A DNA stretch of 64,000 nt from Trichomonas vaginalis G3 (GCF_026262505.1 NC_067206.1:39879660-39943659), one strand, 5' to 3'. Numbered from the stretch's first letter, positions 27,268 to 35,658 are shown. Notes: generated from the sequence alone by a model not told the origin. Translations and numbers: made by a program.

Positions 27268-27339
27268 TTTCTGTTCTTACATACAAAATAAAAAAATAAA
27301 TACAAAATAAAACTAATTTTATTTTTTCTATCTTAAGGA

Positions 27340-27830
27340 AATTCATGAAAATTCATGAGGTGAGAAAAGAGGTGAGAAAACGTGTTAGATCTAACATGCT
27401 AACATAAACATTATTTTTGGGTCATTTACGCTCATTACGATGAAGTTTCGACAAAACATATACGTTCATGTTTGACAAAACATTTACGATGAAATCATGA
27501 CAAAACATATACGATGAAGAAGTTTCGACAAAACATTTACGATGAAATTCATGAAAATTCAAGAGGTGAGAAAACAGGTGAGAAAAGAGGTGAGATCTCA
27601 CCACTTCACCTAAAATATATTTTTGTCGGATTTACGCTCATTACGATGAAGTTTCGACAAAACATTTACGAAGAAGTCTTGACAAAACATTTACGATGAA
27701 ATCATGACAAAACATTTACGTTCATGTTTGACAAAACATTAATATATAAAATTCATGAAAATTCAAGAGGTTAGAAATGAGGTTAGAAAACGTGTTAGAT
27801 CTAACATGCTAACATAAAATATATTTTTAC
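27340..27830. repeat. Iteron-like repeat block, third cluster
   Basis: Three modules lie near 27386, 27595 and 27800. The first is mixed: GGTGAG half-sites on the left but a GTTAGATCTAAC centre. The second is wholly of the GTGAG type (AGGTGAGATCTCACCACTTCACC). The third is wholly GTTAG. Copies of the CATTTACGATGAAG...GACAAAA spacer repeat fill the gaps. Confidence 0.75.
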
Positions 27831-28035
27831 TGAATTTAGCAACAAAATGAACGAGGTCAGGATGTATGTTGCTGAATTCATTCATAACACCCTTTGTAAG
27901 CTCATAAAATGTTTGTTTTGAGGTCGAGCCACTTTTGGCTCCACCGTATTCTTTCAACCAAAACTCAAGAATTTCCCGCATGAATTTTGTATAAAAACCA
28001 ACCGTCCGAATTCCGGCGGTTGCTATATTCTTCAC
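27830..28035 (-). pseudogene. Gene fragment in cargo region, unknown
   Basis: A minus-strand stretch of about 68 codons (IRTVGFYTKFMREILEFWLK...) has protein-like composition and higher GC than the repeats around it, but has no convincing start or end: it runs into iteron DNA on the left. It looks like the remnant of a captured or decayed gene. No family was recognised. Confidence 0.4.
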
Positions 28036-28074
28036 AAAACATTTACGTTTAGTTTACGAAGAAGTCATGACAAA

Positions 28075-28140
28075 TTCAAGAGGGTAGAAATGAGGGTAGA
28101 AATGAGGTTAGATCCAACCTTCTACCCTAAACATTATTTT
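28075..28140. repeat. Iteron module of a third sequence class
   Basis: Half-sites read GGGTAGAAATGA twice, then GGTTAGATCCAACC, then TCTACCCTAAACATT. The outer half-sites have shifted together to GGGTAG/CTACCC, and the centre has lost the exact GATC palindrome. Confidence 0.7.
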
Positions 28141-28149
28141 TTGGTCCGG

Positions 28150-28490
28150 GAACAACTTTCTCTCAATTGGAGCTGTAGCATACTCTTTGCGTAAGCGGTT
28201 CAGACCTTCTTCGATCTCTTGGTCTCTCTTCGATTTGTATTGGAATTGGAATTGTTGGGGTGGAGCTTGCTGGAACATCCAAGGGTTGGGGCAGTAAGGC
28301 ATAGGCTGAGGAGGAGGGTAGTTCGGGAAGCCTTGTAGTGGAAATTGGTAGTAACCTTGAGGTGGAAATTGGTAGTAATTTGGATTGAGATTGGAATTGT
28401 TGGAACTGAGGTGTAGGGGCTGGTGCTTTCGGTTCTTCTGGATTGAGATTGGACTCGGTTGGTGGGACGTGGGACATTCGTTGGTGGCTT
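28150..28490 (-). pseudogene. Pro/Gln-rich gene fragment, frameshifted
   Basis: Two overlapping minus-strand frames share one sense. One gives the front (NPEEPKAPAPTPQFQQFQ) and the other continues as proline/glutamine/aromatic-rich sequence to MPYCPNPWMFQQAPPQQ and a charged helix (RDQEIEEGLNRLRKEYATAP). A frame change near 28390 joins them. No start or stop is obvious. It diverges from the gene at 28814 across a 21-bp repeat array. Confidence 0.4.
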
Positions 28491-28519
28491 AACCGTCGGA
28501 CCACAACGATAAAAATCTC

Positions 28520-28813
28520 TGCTACTAGCAGTACTTCTACTGACAGTAGAAGTACTTTTACTGACAGTAGCAGTACTTTTTCTGACAGTAGAAGTACTTT
28601 TACTGACAGTAGAAGTACTTTATCGTCGAAAACCCTCTCAAATTTTCCTTTTTACTGACGGTAGAAGTACTTTTACTGACAGTAGAAGTACTTTTACTGA
28701 CAGTAGCAGTACTTTTACTGACAGTAGCAGTACTTTTTCTGACAGTAGCAGTACTTTTACTGACAGTAGCAGTACTTTTTCTGACAGTAGCAGTACTTTT
28801 ACTGACAGTAGCA
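28520..28813. repeat. 21-bp tandem repeat array (minisatellite)
   Basis: The unit is AGTACTTTTACTGACAGTAGC with variants (AGAAG for AGCAG, TTTTTC for TTTTAC). About twelve copies lie in two blocks split at 28620-28655. The period is a multiple of three, so long frames through it are artefacts. It ends directly at the ATG of the next gene. Confidence 0.85.
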
Positions 28814-29179
28814 ATGGACAACATCGAGCCATTAGATGAGGCAGTTTACCTAATTTAAATTAACGAGCTTGTTAAGCAGTACTTGCGCAAGGTCATGAAG
28901 CCCAAGGTCAAGTTCACCACTATTTCTGGAAGGGCTGCCTTGACTCTCGAGATTTCGACTGGAATTCCAATTGAGGTACCAGAAGGCACTCCTTTCGACG
29001 ACATAAAGCAAGCAAAGAAGGAAGCCATTATAAAGTTCTTTGCCAAGCGTCCTTGGATACAACTTCCAAACAGAGAGAGTCCAATTCCACGAATTATACA
29101 AATTCTCAGAGCACTGTTCCACTTCTCTGGTCAACCATTCTACATAACCTGTGAAGGCGGCATCCAACCAGTTCAGTAA
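28814..29179 (+). pseudogene. Small cargo gene with one in-frame stop, unknown, about 121 codons
   Basis: The frame starts ATGGACAACATCGAG at 28814 and is open to TAA at 29177 apart from TAA at 28856-28858. The repeated ATT on each side of that stop suggests a 6-base insertion. Sequence after it is protein-like and richer in GC than the element (KPKVKFTTISGRAALTLEIS, EGTPFDDIKQAKKEAIIKFF, then PFYITCEGG). No family was recognised. Its codon use differs from Maverick genes, suggesting a host or foreign origin. Confidence 0.45.
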
Positions 29180-29244
29180 ACCTTAACGTTTAACTTCACT
29201 TTTTTATGTTTTTTGTGAAAGTGTCAAAAATAAATTGTTTTCAT

Positions 29245-29315
29245 GAGTTTTCTACGATGTTAGAAAAGTGGTTAGAAAACGTGTTAGATCTAACATGCTA
29301 ACATAAACATTATTT
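29245..29315. repeat. Iteron module, last copy
   Basis: A GTTAG-type module: CGATGTTAGAAAAGTGGTTAG half-sites, GTTAGATCTAAC near 29284, then GCTAACATAAACATT. It closes the repeat region and lies at the 3' end of the next minus-strand gene. Confidence 0.75.
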
Positions 29316-29316
29316 T

Positions 29317-30175
29317 TCAATACTTTTTCAGCACTTTTCCGTAGTTATATATGAAAGACAATTCGAGATAAAAGTCATAGTACAATGGAATAATATGTTG
29401 CACACCATTTGTTGTGAACCAAACTTGAAAGTCAGAGAAACTGTTACTAGGTGGTTCGTAGAATTTAGAAGCAAAGTCATAAAAGTCCTTACCAATACAT
29501 AGAAAACTATTGTTGCTTGAACTGAAACTTGCATGACACATAACATTTTGAGGGTCAAACACGTTTCTATAAACTGTCAAATCTGCTGGTGGAAGTATAA
29601 ATTTAAATGGACCATCTGGTGGTAATGGTTCGTTCTGGTTTAGTAACCGAAGAAATTGTGCCCAAGAACGTTTGTCTACTTTCCAAAATAAAAACTCTGT
29701 ATCTCTTGGAGGGTTAATTTCAATCTTTTGAAATGAAACGGTGGAGTTCATCTTGTCATATTCTAGTTTCAGATAGTATGTTCCATTTAGTAAAGAGTCG
29801 TATTTTTTTGAAATTCCCAATAATATTTGTTCATTTGAGTTTGAAAGTCATTTAGAGTTTTCTCAAGACTTTCGTCTGAACGAACTTAAAGATTCTCATT
29901 TCGTCAAATTTGTCTATTAGACCATCATGACCTTTATACTGCCCATGAAAATATACTGCGAACATAAATGCGTTAGTTCTATTTGAAAACAAAACTCTTC
30001 TAAATCCTATTGCCTTTGCATCTGAAGGACTTTGAAGCCAACGAATTGGATAGTCAAACCTGTATGCTCGGGATGAAATTTCTTCATCTGAAATAGTCCT
30101 ACCAGCATTTGTAAAGATATAGTCTAACGGTTTTGTATCTGCTACTTTTGTTCTTTGTTTTTCAACCTGAAGCAT
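29317..30175 (-). pseudogene. p283-family paralogue, frameshifted
   Basis: The front part (29852-30175) and back part (29317-29820) align in order with the two ends of the 283-residue proteins: KPLDYIFTNAG, YRFDYPIRWL and GFRRVLF in front; NSFLCIGKDFYD and SDFQVWFTTNGVQHIIPLYYDF behind. The frame changes near 29821-29851. The start carries TTTTTACATATATTAA before the ATG. Divergence from the plus-strand family member is large, so the duplication is old. Confidence 0.75.
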
Positions 30176-30328
30176 TTAATATATGTAAAAATATATTGTT
30201 TTAAAATGGTATGCCATTTCATATTTCTCATCTAACAAACAAGTTTCCCAACGGTCTTCTCCAACAAACTCAGCGTACATTTCAAATAAAATTAAAAAAT
30301 GTCACTTTTTTAAAATAAATTTTTTACT

Positions 30329-30574
30329 TCATGCAATGTTTAACACATCGAAAGGCATGTCCATAAGACGTTCTTCTTCTAACCTCTCTAGTCTGTTTGG
30401 ATAATTGGCACGTGCTGTTTCCAAATCCATTTCGTAGCGAAGACCAGACAATTTGTCATAGACTTTTATGGGTCTTCCCTTCCTATATTTAAACTTCTTC
30501 GAAACTCTCCAACCATATCCTTGCAACTCTGCTTTTATTCTAGCAGACTTTCTGTCCATTCTATATGGGGGCAT
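30329..30574 (-). pseudogene. polB: Polymerase B remnant, first ~80 codons only
   Basis: The promoter, start and first 77 or so codons match the polymerase gene of Maverick A (115-2268). The sequence then jumps straight to the last codons, removing about 1.9 kb with both motif A and motif C. At the junction both parents carry TTAAC, so the loss fits a microhomology-mediated deletion. No polymerase can be made from this copy. Confidence 0.85.
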
Positions 30575-30603
30575 TTTTATAAAAATAAAAAAATATTTTT
30601 TCT

Positions 30604-31188
30604 TTACTTTACATAACCGCCTGCTGCCATAAGTCTTTGACGCCAACCCATACCAGCTAATGAAGGTTGACTTGGTTTAGTTTGGAAACTAAACTTTGGT
30701 TTTGGTTTATCTTCAGTTTTTGGTTTTTCTTCTTCTATCGGTTTTTCGTCACTTTTCGGTTCCGCTGGCTTTACCTCACCTGCAGGAACAGTTGTGTCGT
30801 CAACATCTTCATAAATATCATATGCCATTTGTTTTTGTTTTCCTTTCAACTTTTTGTGTTTGTTGTAAAGTTTAGAATATTTCGACTCTAAGTCAATGAG
30901 ATGTTCTATAATGAACTGTTGGTCAGTGAAGTAAACTTTTCCATCTGTTGTCTCGAAAGCTCCTTCAGACTTCAATATTTTATTTGTGAGAGTCTGTTTC
31001 TTTTTTGAGATACTAGCCGTTCCATTTTTATGAAAAGTGACTTTGTAGTTAGGGTTTGTATTTCCAGACCTGGCACTTTCTATTATTGAATTTTTCTCTT
31101 CATCTGTAAGTTCTTTGACAGGTTTTGACAATGGTTCTGAACTTTTTGTTTGTGGTGTCAAATCTACCGTTTCAACTTCTTCGGTCAT
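30604..31188 (-). CDS. Conserved Maverick protein p194, copy B
   Basis: This 194-residue partner of 2298-2882 differs mainly in the acidic linker (EDVDDTTVPAGEVKPAEPK against EDTNDTTIPASEVKSNEPK), and the tail MGWRQRL is kept. Equal length and mostly conservative changes support continuing constraint. The leader TTTTTTACTGAGATGAA is retained. The function is unknown. Confidence 0.8.
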   Translation of the reverse strand: MTEEVETVDLTPQTKSSEPLSKPVKELTDEEKNSIIESARSGNTNPNYKVTFHKNGTASISKKKQTLTNKILKSEGAFETTDGKVYFTDQQFIIEHLIDLESKYSKLYNKHKKLKGKQKQMAYDIYEDVDDTTVPAGEVKPAEPKSDEKPIEEEKPKTEDKPKPKFSFQTKPSQPSLAGMGWRQRLMAAGGYVK

Positions 31189-31207
31189 TTCATCTCAGTA
31201 AAAAATT

Positions 31208-31360
31208 TTAGTTTGGTTTGTTTTCAACTGGTTGTTGTTGTTTTTTAAGTCGGTCTAAAACTTCCTGAGGTATAGGAAGAACTTGACAAACACGTGGTGT
31301 AACTGCTGGAAGTCGACAAATCCATCTTGAACCCATTTGTCTCAATGCTGTATTGTTCAT
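31208..31360 (-). CDS. Small conserved Maverick protein p51, copy B (50 aa)
   Basis: Partner of 2902-3057. One Gln codon (TQPR to TPR) is missing compared with copy A, while all other differences are substitutions, so the frame is preserved. It has the same leader and the same place between p194 and p133. Confidence 0.65.
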   Translation of the reverse strand: MNNTALRQMGSRWICRLPAVTPRVCQVLPIPQEVLDRLKKQQQPVENKPN

Positions 31361-31379
31361 TTCATCTCAGTAAAAAACT

Positions 31380-31781
31380 TTACATTCCCCACGTTTGAGG
31401 CGGTTGCGGTTGGTTATTGTTTACCCATTGTTGTGCATGGTTATATCCTCTGTTAAAGAATCTTTCACCTTGGTCCATATAGTGTCCTGCTTGGTTATAG
31501 TAGTCATTTGCTTTGTTATAATAGTTTCCTGCTTGTCTTCCTACATTGTCCATCCATCCTTGAACTTTTCCTCTTGTTTCAGGATTTGGAATAAGATTTG
31601 TTGCATCTCGTGCTACATCCCAACCTTTCTGTACAGTTTGTATAATAGGTTGTGCTTTCTCTTTAAGTATACCTAATGTACTCAAAATCTTCCTTCCAAT
31701 TCCAAATGCACCTCTGGCTATTGTTCCCACTGCGGGCAAAAATCTAGATGCGACTCCTGCTAATGCGCCAAATAAACCCAT
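31380..31781 (-). CDS. Small Gly-start, membrane-active-like protein p133, copy B
   Basis: It has the same 133 residues as 3077-3478 with a few conservative changes (AIAG to ALAG, GTLARG to GTIARG). The MGLFG start, amphipathic front and Tyr/Asn-rich back are kept. It diverges from the intact integrase with a 17-base gap. Confidence 0.75.
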   Translation of the reverse strand: MGLFGALAGVASRFLPAVGTIARGAFGIGRKILSTLGILKEKAQPIIQTVQKGWDVARDATNLIPNPETRGKVQGWMDNVGRQAGNYYNKANDYYNQAGHYMDQGERFFNRGYNHAQQWVNNNQPQPPQTWGM

Positions 31782-31798
31782 TTCTTATGGGTTAAAAA

Positions 31799-32758
31799 AT
31801 GACGAATCCAAACAAGGACCCCTATGTTTCTAAAGCGACAAAGAAAGCACTCCTGATAAAAATCTTTAGTTCAACACCAAATGCTTGGTTTATGGATATC
31901 TTGGAAAACATTCCGAGGTATAGAGAAGATGGACCACCATACTGGCTAATATTTATCGGTCAAAACACAAGATACTGTGAAGCCATACCATTATGGTCCA
32001 AAAATATTTTAGATGTGAAAACTGCTTTGACAATATTCGTTGACAAATACCATCCAACAAAACTGACATCTGACTGTGAAAGTTCTTTCAAATCAGATGA
32101 TGTAAAAAACTATCTGCGTTCAAAAAATGTAAACCAATATTTCATTGTCGACCAAAACCATTCTGCTCTTGGTGTCATTGACGGTTGTATAAAAATGTTA
32201 AGAGACTTAAACCAACCACAAGGTGGTGAAGCAAATGAAATGTCATATGACGACAAGTATAGACACTTCTCCATGGCAAAGATGAGACAAGTTTTAAATA
32301 TTTACAATAACCGTAAACAAAAAGGTTTGGGAAACCACTCCCCCGAAGAAATGAAAAACAACCCTGACTTAGAGAAAGACTATATATTTAATAATTTAGT
32401 CAAAAGAGACAAACAAGAAAGAATGCCGGGCTTCAAACTTCGGAAGGGTGACAAAGTAAAAATAGAAATACCTAAACGCGACCCATATGAAAATACTATT
32501 GACTATGACAACAATGGGAACCCGACAGGTACTCACATTCGTGTTCGTAAAAATAGAAGAAAGTATACAAGAGAATATTATGAAGTTTTAGGCAAACATG
32601 GCAAAATGTACACACTGCAAGCAGAAGATAAAACTACTATTGCCAGACCTCGTTTCAAACTTGTCAAAGTTCAAGGTGGTATACTTTCAAAGACAGTTCC
32701 TAACAAATATAAGACAACTCCTGACGAATATGCTAAAGAAGTTGAAAATGACGACTAA
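31799..32758 (+). CDS. Maverick retroviral-type integrase, intact, 319 aa
   Basis: It is predicted to cut and join the element ends to a target, making the 5-bp duplication seen here. The rve core is at about residues 25-140: first Asp in NAWFMDILE, second in TSDCESSF near 91, then exactly 35 residues to LGVID, where other family members have Glu, so the triad reads D,D-35-D. A basic barrel-like C-terminal domain follows (GDKVKIEIPKRDP, then RVRKNRRKYTREYYEV). No zinc-binding HHCC front is present. It converges with the fibre gene, sharing CTAA for both stops. Confidence 0.88.
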   Translation: MTNPNKDPYVSKATKKALLIKIFSSTPNAWFMDILENIPRYREDGPPYWLIFIGQNTRYCEAIPLWSKNILDVKTALTIFVDKYHPTKLTSDCESSFKSDDVKNYLRSKNVNQYFIVDQNHSALGVIDGCIKMLRDLNQPQGGEANEMSYDDKYRHFSMAKMRQVLNIYNNRKQKGLGNHSPEEMKNNPDLEKDYIFNNLVKRDKQERMPGFKLRKGDKVKIEIPKRDPYENTIDYDNNGNPTGTHIRVRKNRRKYTREYYEVLGKHGKMYTLQAEDKTTIARPRFKLVKVQGGILSKTVPNKYKTTPDEYAKEVENDD

Positions 32759-34140
32759 GCATTTCTATACCATGCGTAAACTGTCATGTAAGGTGGCATG
32801 TATTCTTTACTTTGTCCCGTTGTTTGCGTATATCCTGTAACGCGATGTGTATGGTTTCCATCTCCCTGAGTGTTACCCCAGAAACAATTTATAGCAAACT
32901 GAACGTCGTCTTTAACATCATATCCTTTACCTTTTTTCAAGCCGTGCCAATCCCAAAATTTATGCTTATGCCAACCTGCTTGAGATGTACTTAAATCTAT
33001 GTAGTGACTGTGTGCAGGTAAATTTTCACCTGAAATCGTTTTACTTCCACCTGTTTCCTTTGAAGAGTTTGCACAATACAAAAACCTGTCGACTATTTGA
33101 GTCCAAGTTCCAAAACCAAGTACTACTTCTGGATTTGTTGAGTTCATTGACGTATAAATAGAGCCTATAGGATATAATGTTTGAAGCATTTCTGTCTTTA
33201 ATGTTTGAAGCTCTGTTTTGTCTGCTTTCTTATCTAACATTGTTGGTAGTTCATATGCTTCAAAGTTTCTGGCATGACTTTCAATGTTCCTGCAACTGTT
33301 ATCTAAATTGTTAAGAGTATCTTTTACGCTTGCACTTGGATTCTCTAAAGGTGCACTTGAACCAAGGTCAAAGTTCAGTATTATGTCGTCTGCCGTAAAA
33401 GTTGTAAAACTTGTATGTGTATGAGTCTTATTTGCTTTCTTCTCTAACTCATCGTTAACATAAGTTTTATCTGCTTTAAGGTCTAAACATCCTGAAACCC
33501 ATCCTGTATTAGCTTTAGTTTTAAAAATCTTCGATGTCCATTCATGATACCATTCAGCCCTTTCTATAATTTCTTTATCTTTTTCATCCACATATTCCTT
33601 ATCCGCCTTCTTCACTAACACACTAGCCATAAGTCCCTTATCTACCTTATTTTCAAGGCTAACGTTTAAGTCTGTTATTTCAGATATAGAATGTATATGA
33701 GTCTTTTTAGAATATTCGTTTTCAGCTCTTGTCACTTCACTTGACATTTTATTGTCAACATATGTTTTGTCTGCTAGTTCGGGATGAGTATGTTCTTTTG
33801 TTGCATAAGCATTGTTAGCTCTTTCTTCTTCTTTTGCTATTGCATCGTCTACATATTCTTTGTCAGCTTTGTTGTCAACATCTGCTTTCAAAAGAAGTTC
33901 ATTTATAGGTTTCTCGTTTAAAGTTCCTTTTGTTGGATTTATACAGACAGTATGGTTCTTATTGTCTTGAAACAGAAACTCATCTGTCATTGGGTTTATT
34001 GTCAGTTTTAAGTCACCCTCTTTCAATGACTCAGATATCTTAGAATAGTTTGAAAAGTTTGTTGTGTTCTTATTTAGAGCTTGCATAATGAGTTGTCGGT
34101 TGTGTTGTATTTCTCTCATGGAAGCAATATCTTTCGACAT
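32755..34140 (-). CDS. Phage-like tail-fibre/collar protein, intact, 461 aa
   Basis: Probably a trimeric receptor-binding fibre. The shaft (about residues 80-310) has repeated (K)ADKEYVD and HTHxxxx units. The C-terminal domain has the phage collar/Gp10-like signature: YPIGSIYTSMNSTNPEVVLGFGTW, RFLYCANSS, GG then LPAHSH, HTHRV and PPYMTVYAWYR. Such heads are well known in caudoviruses and giant viruses; in a eukaryotic Maverick it suggests virions that attach to cells. The shaft differs in length from the broken copy in A, so this part evolves quickly. Confidence 0.85.
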   Translation of the reverse strand: MSKDIASMREIQHNRQLIMQALNKNTTNFSNYSKISESLKEGDLKLTINPMTDEFLFQDNKNHTVCINPTKGTLNEKPINELLLKADVDNKADKEYVDDAIAKEEERANNAYATKEHTHPELADKTYVDNKMSSEVTRAENEYSKKTHIHSISEITDLNVSLENKVDKGLMASVLVKKADKEYVDEKDKEIIERAEWYHEWTSKIFKTKANTGWVSGCLDLKADKTYVNDELEKKANKTHTHTSFTTFTADDIILNFDLGSSAPLENPSASVKDTLNNLDNSCRNIESHARNFEAYELPTMLDKKADKTELQTLKTEMLQTLYPIGSIYTSMNSTNPEVVLGFGTWTQIVDRFLYCANSSKETGGSKTISGENLPAHSHYIDLSTSQAGWHKHKFWDWHGLKKGKGYDVKDDVQFAINCFWGNTQGDGNHTHRVTGYTQTTGQSKEYMPPYMTVYAWYRNA

Positions 34141-34158
34141 TTTTATTATAGATAAAAT

Positions 34159-35007
34159 ATGCTTCCAATAGAAAAAGAAAATTCAAGAGTTGCTACAACT
34201 AAACCATTAGATGAACTTTTTACTAATGTCGGTCAAAAGTTTGAGACAGAGACCGTAAAGCATGAAGGCTATCGTTTTGACTACCCATTAAGATGGCTAA
34301 GAGACCCATCTGTCACAAAAGCTATTGGCTTTCGTAGAATGAAGTTCATTTCAGAAGCCATACATGGTTTCCCATTTACGGTCGGTTTTGAAGTTCGATA
34401 CTATAACAAAGAAAAACATATGTATGAGAAATTTGAACAGGGAAAACTTTTACAAGTTAGTTTGCTTATAAATTTAGAAACAACTCTTCAAGCTTTTCAA
34501 GAAAAAATAAACGATATCTATATCGAATATGCAAACCAGTATAACATTGACGAAGGAGAATACCATCTCGATATTATTTATGACAGGAAAAATGCAACTG
34601 TTAAAATCAATAGAATAGAAGACCTTGGAGAAAACGTTTATATTTCTACAAAATATAACAACTTGGCATGGTATAGATTTATGAGGATGTTAAATCAGCC
34701 TGCAGCATATCCAGTACACCCGGACTATTATGAAGTCGAAAACCCTAATGGAACATATGAAAATGTTTTCGACCAAGATGCTATTATTGTTCATGCTTCA
34801 TTTTCTGGCGCCCAAAACTCTTTCTTATGCTTGGCAAATGACTTTTACGAAAAACCTACAAAGTTATACGAACCGCCGAGTGGAAGTATTTCAGACTTTC
34901 AAGTATGGTTTACTACAGATGGAAGAAAAAGAATAATTCCATTATACCATGCGTTTTACTTAGAACTTAGTTTCATATACAACTACTATCGAACGGTAAA
35001 AATATAA
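34159..35007 (+). CDS. Conserved Maverick protein p283, copy B (282 aa)
   Basis: Partner of 5660-6511 with one residue fewer (LANDFYEK against LANDDFYEK), an in-frame 3-base difference. All conserved blocks are retained. It shares an 18-base divergent promoter with the fibre gene and converges on p80 with four bases between stops. Function unknown. Confidence 0.8.
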   Translation: MLPIEKENSRVATTKPLDELFTNVGQKFETETVKHEGYRFDYPLRWLRDPSVTKAIGFRRMKFISEAIHGFPFTVGFEVRYYNKEKHMYEKFEQGKLLQVSLLINLETTLQAFQEKINDIYIEYANQYNIDEGEYHLDIIYDRKNATVKINRIEDLGENVYISTKYNNLAWYRFMRMLNQPAAYPVHPDYYEVENPNGTYENVFDQDAIIVHASFSGAQNSFLCLANDFYEKPTKLYEPPSGSISDFQVWFTTDGRKRIIPLYHAFYLELSFIYNYYRTVKI

Positions 35008-35011
35008 TTTT

Positions 35012-35254
35012 TTAATACGGTTGAGGTGTTGGATTTGGTTGCCAACTAGACTGTGGTGCAGGTTCAGGCTGTTGTATAACAGGAGCTTGTTCTTCTGGTT
35101 CAGGGTCTTTAGGTATAATACCAACAAACTGACCTACTCTTTTACCAATATTTTTGACTCCGTTCCATACTCCTCTTCCGACAGATTTTATTCCATTCCA
35201 TATACCTCTTCCAACATTTCGAAAGAAGTTTCCTATCTTACTGAAGAAACCCAT
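35012..35254 (-). CDS. Small basic amphipathic Maverick protein p80, copy B
   Basis: This 80-residue partner of 6515-6757 starts MGFFSKIGNFFRNVGRG. Changes keep the amphipathic and basic pattern, and the Pro/Gln tail is identical. TTTTTACATATAGTAAA precedes the ATG. Confidence 0.75.
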   Translation of the reverse strand: MGFFSKIGNFFRNVGRGIWNGIKSVGRGVWNGVKNIGKRVGQFVGIIPKDPEPEEQAPVIQQPEPAPQSSWQPNPTPQPY

Positions 35255-35272
35255 TTTACTATATGTAAAAAT

Positions 35273-35635
35273 CTAATGTCCGCCTAGTCTCTTACGTTTC
35301 CTGTTGAGTTCCATAGCATTCTTTAACTGGAGCTCATACATTCTGTTTCTCCTCTGGTAGAAAACATATTCTGGGTCAACTCCTGTGTTCGCGTCATCTG
35401 CATAAAGTTGTTTATATCCCACTTCAGGGTTTGTATAAAACTCTTTCCATCTCATATTTGCATACCATGGTGGCAAACCTAACGCAGCGTCATTTGACAT
35501 GGCAGTTTGCATTTGTACATCTGTTGGCACTTGACCATAGTTTGCCATTGCAGTTTGTATTCTAACTTCATTTGGAATATTCTCTGGGTTTGGTTGTCCA
35601 GGTTGCTGTGCATTCGCTAAGTTCTGTGCGTCCAT
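35273..35635 (-). CDS. Conserved Maverick protein p120, copy B
   Basis: Protein identical to that of 6776-7138 although several DNA positions differ (for example near 35344 and 35370), all silent. That points to purifying selection or a recent common source. Function unknown. Confidence 0.75.
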   Translation of the reverse strand: MDAQNLANAQQPGQPNPENIPNEVRIQTAMANYGQVPTDVQMQTAMSNDAALGLPPWYANMRWKEFYTNPEVGYKQLYADDANTGVDPEYVFYQRRNRMYELQLKNAMELNRKRKRLGGH

Positions 35636-35658
35636 TTAATATTAGATAAAAATATCTC

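Noticed and set aside
28600-28832. Frames made of repeated STATVSK or VLLLSVK units
   Set aside because: Products of a 21-bp tandem repeat whose period is divisible by three.
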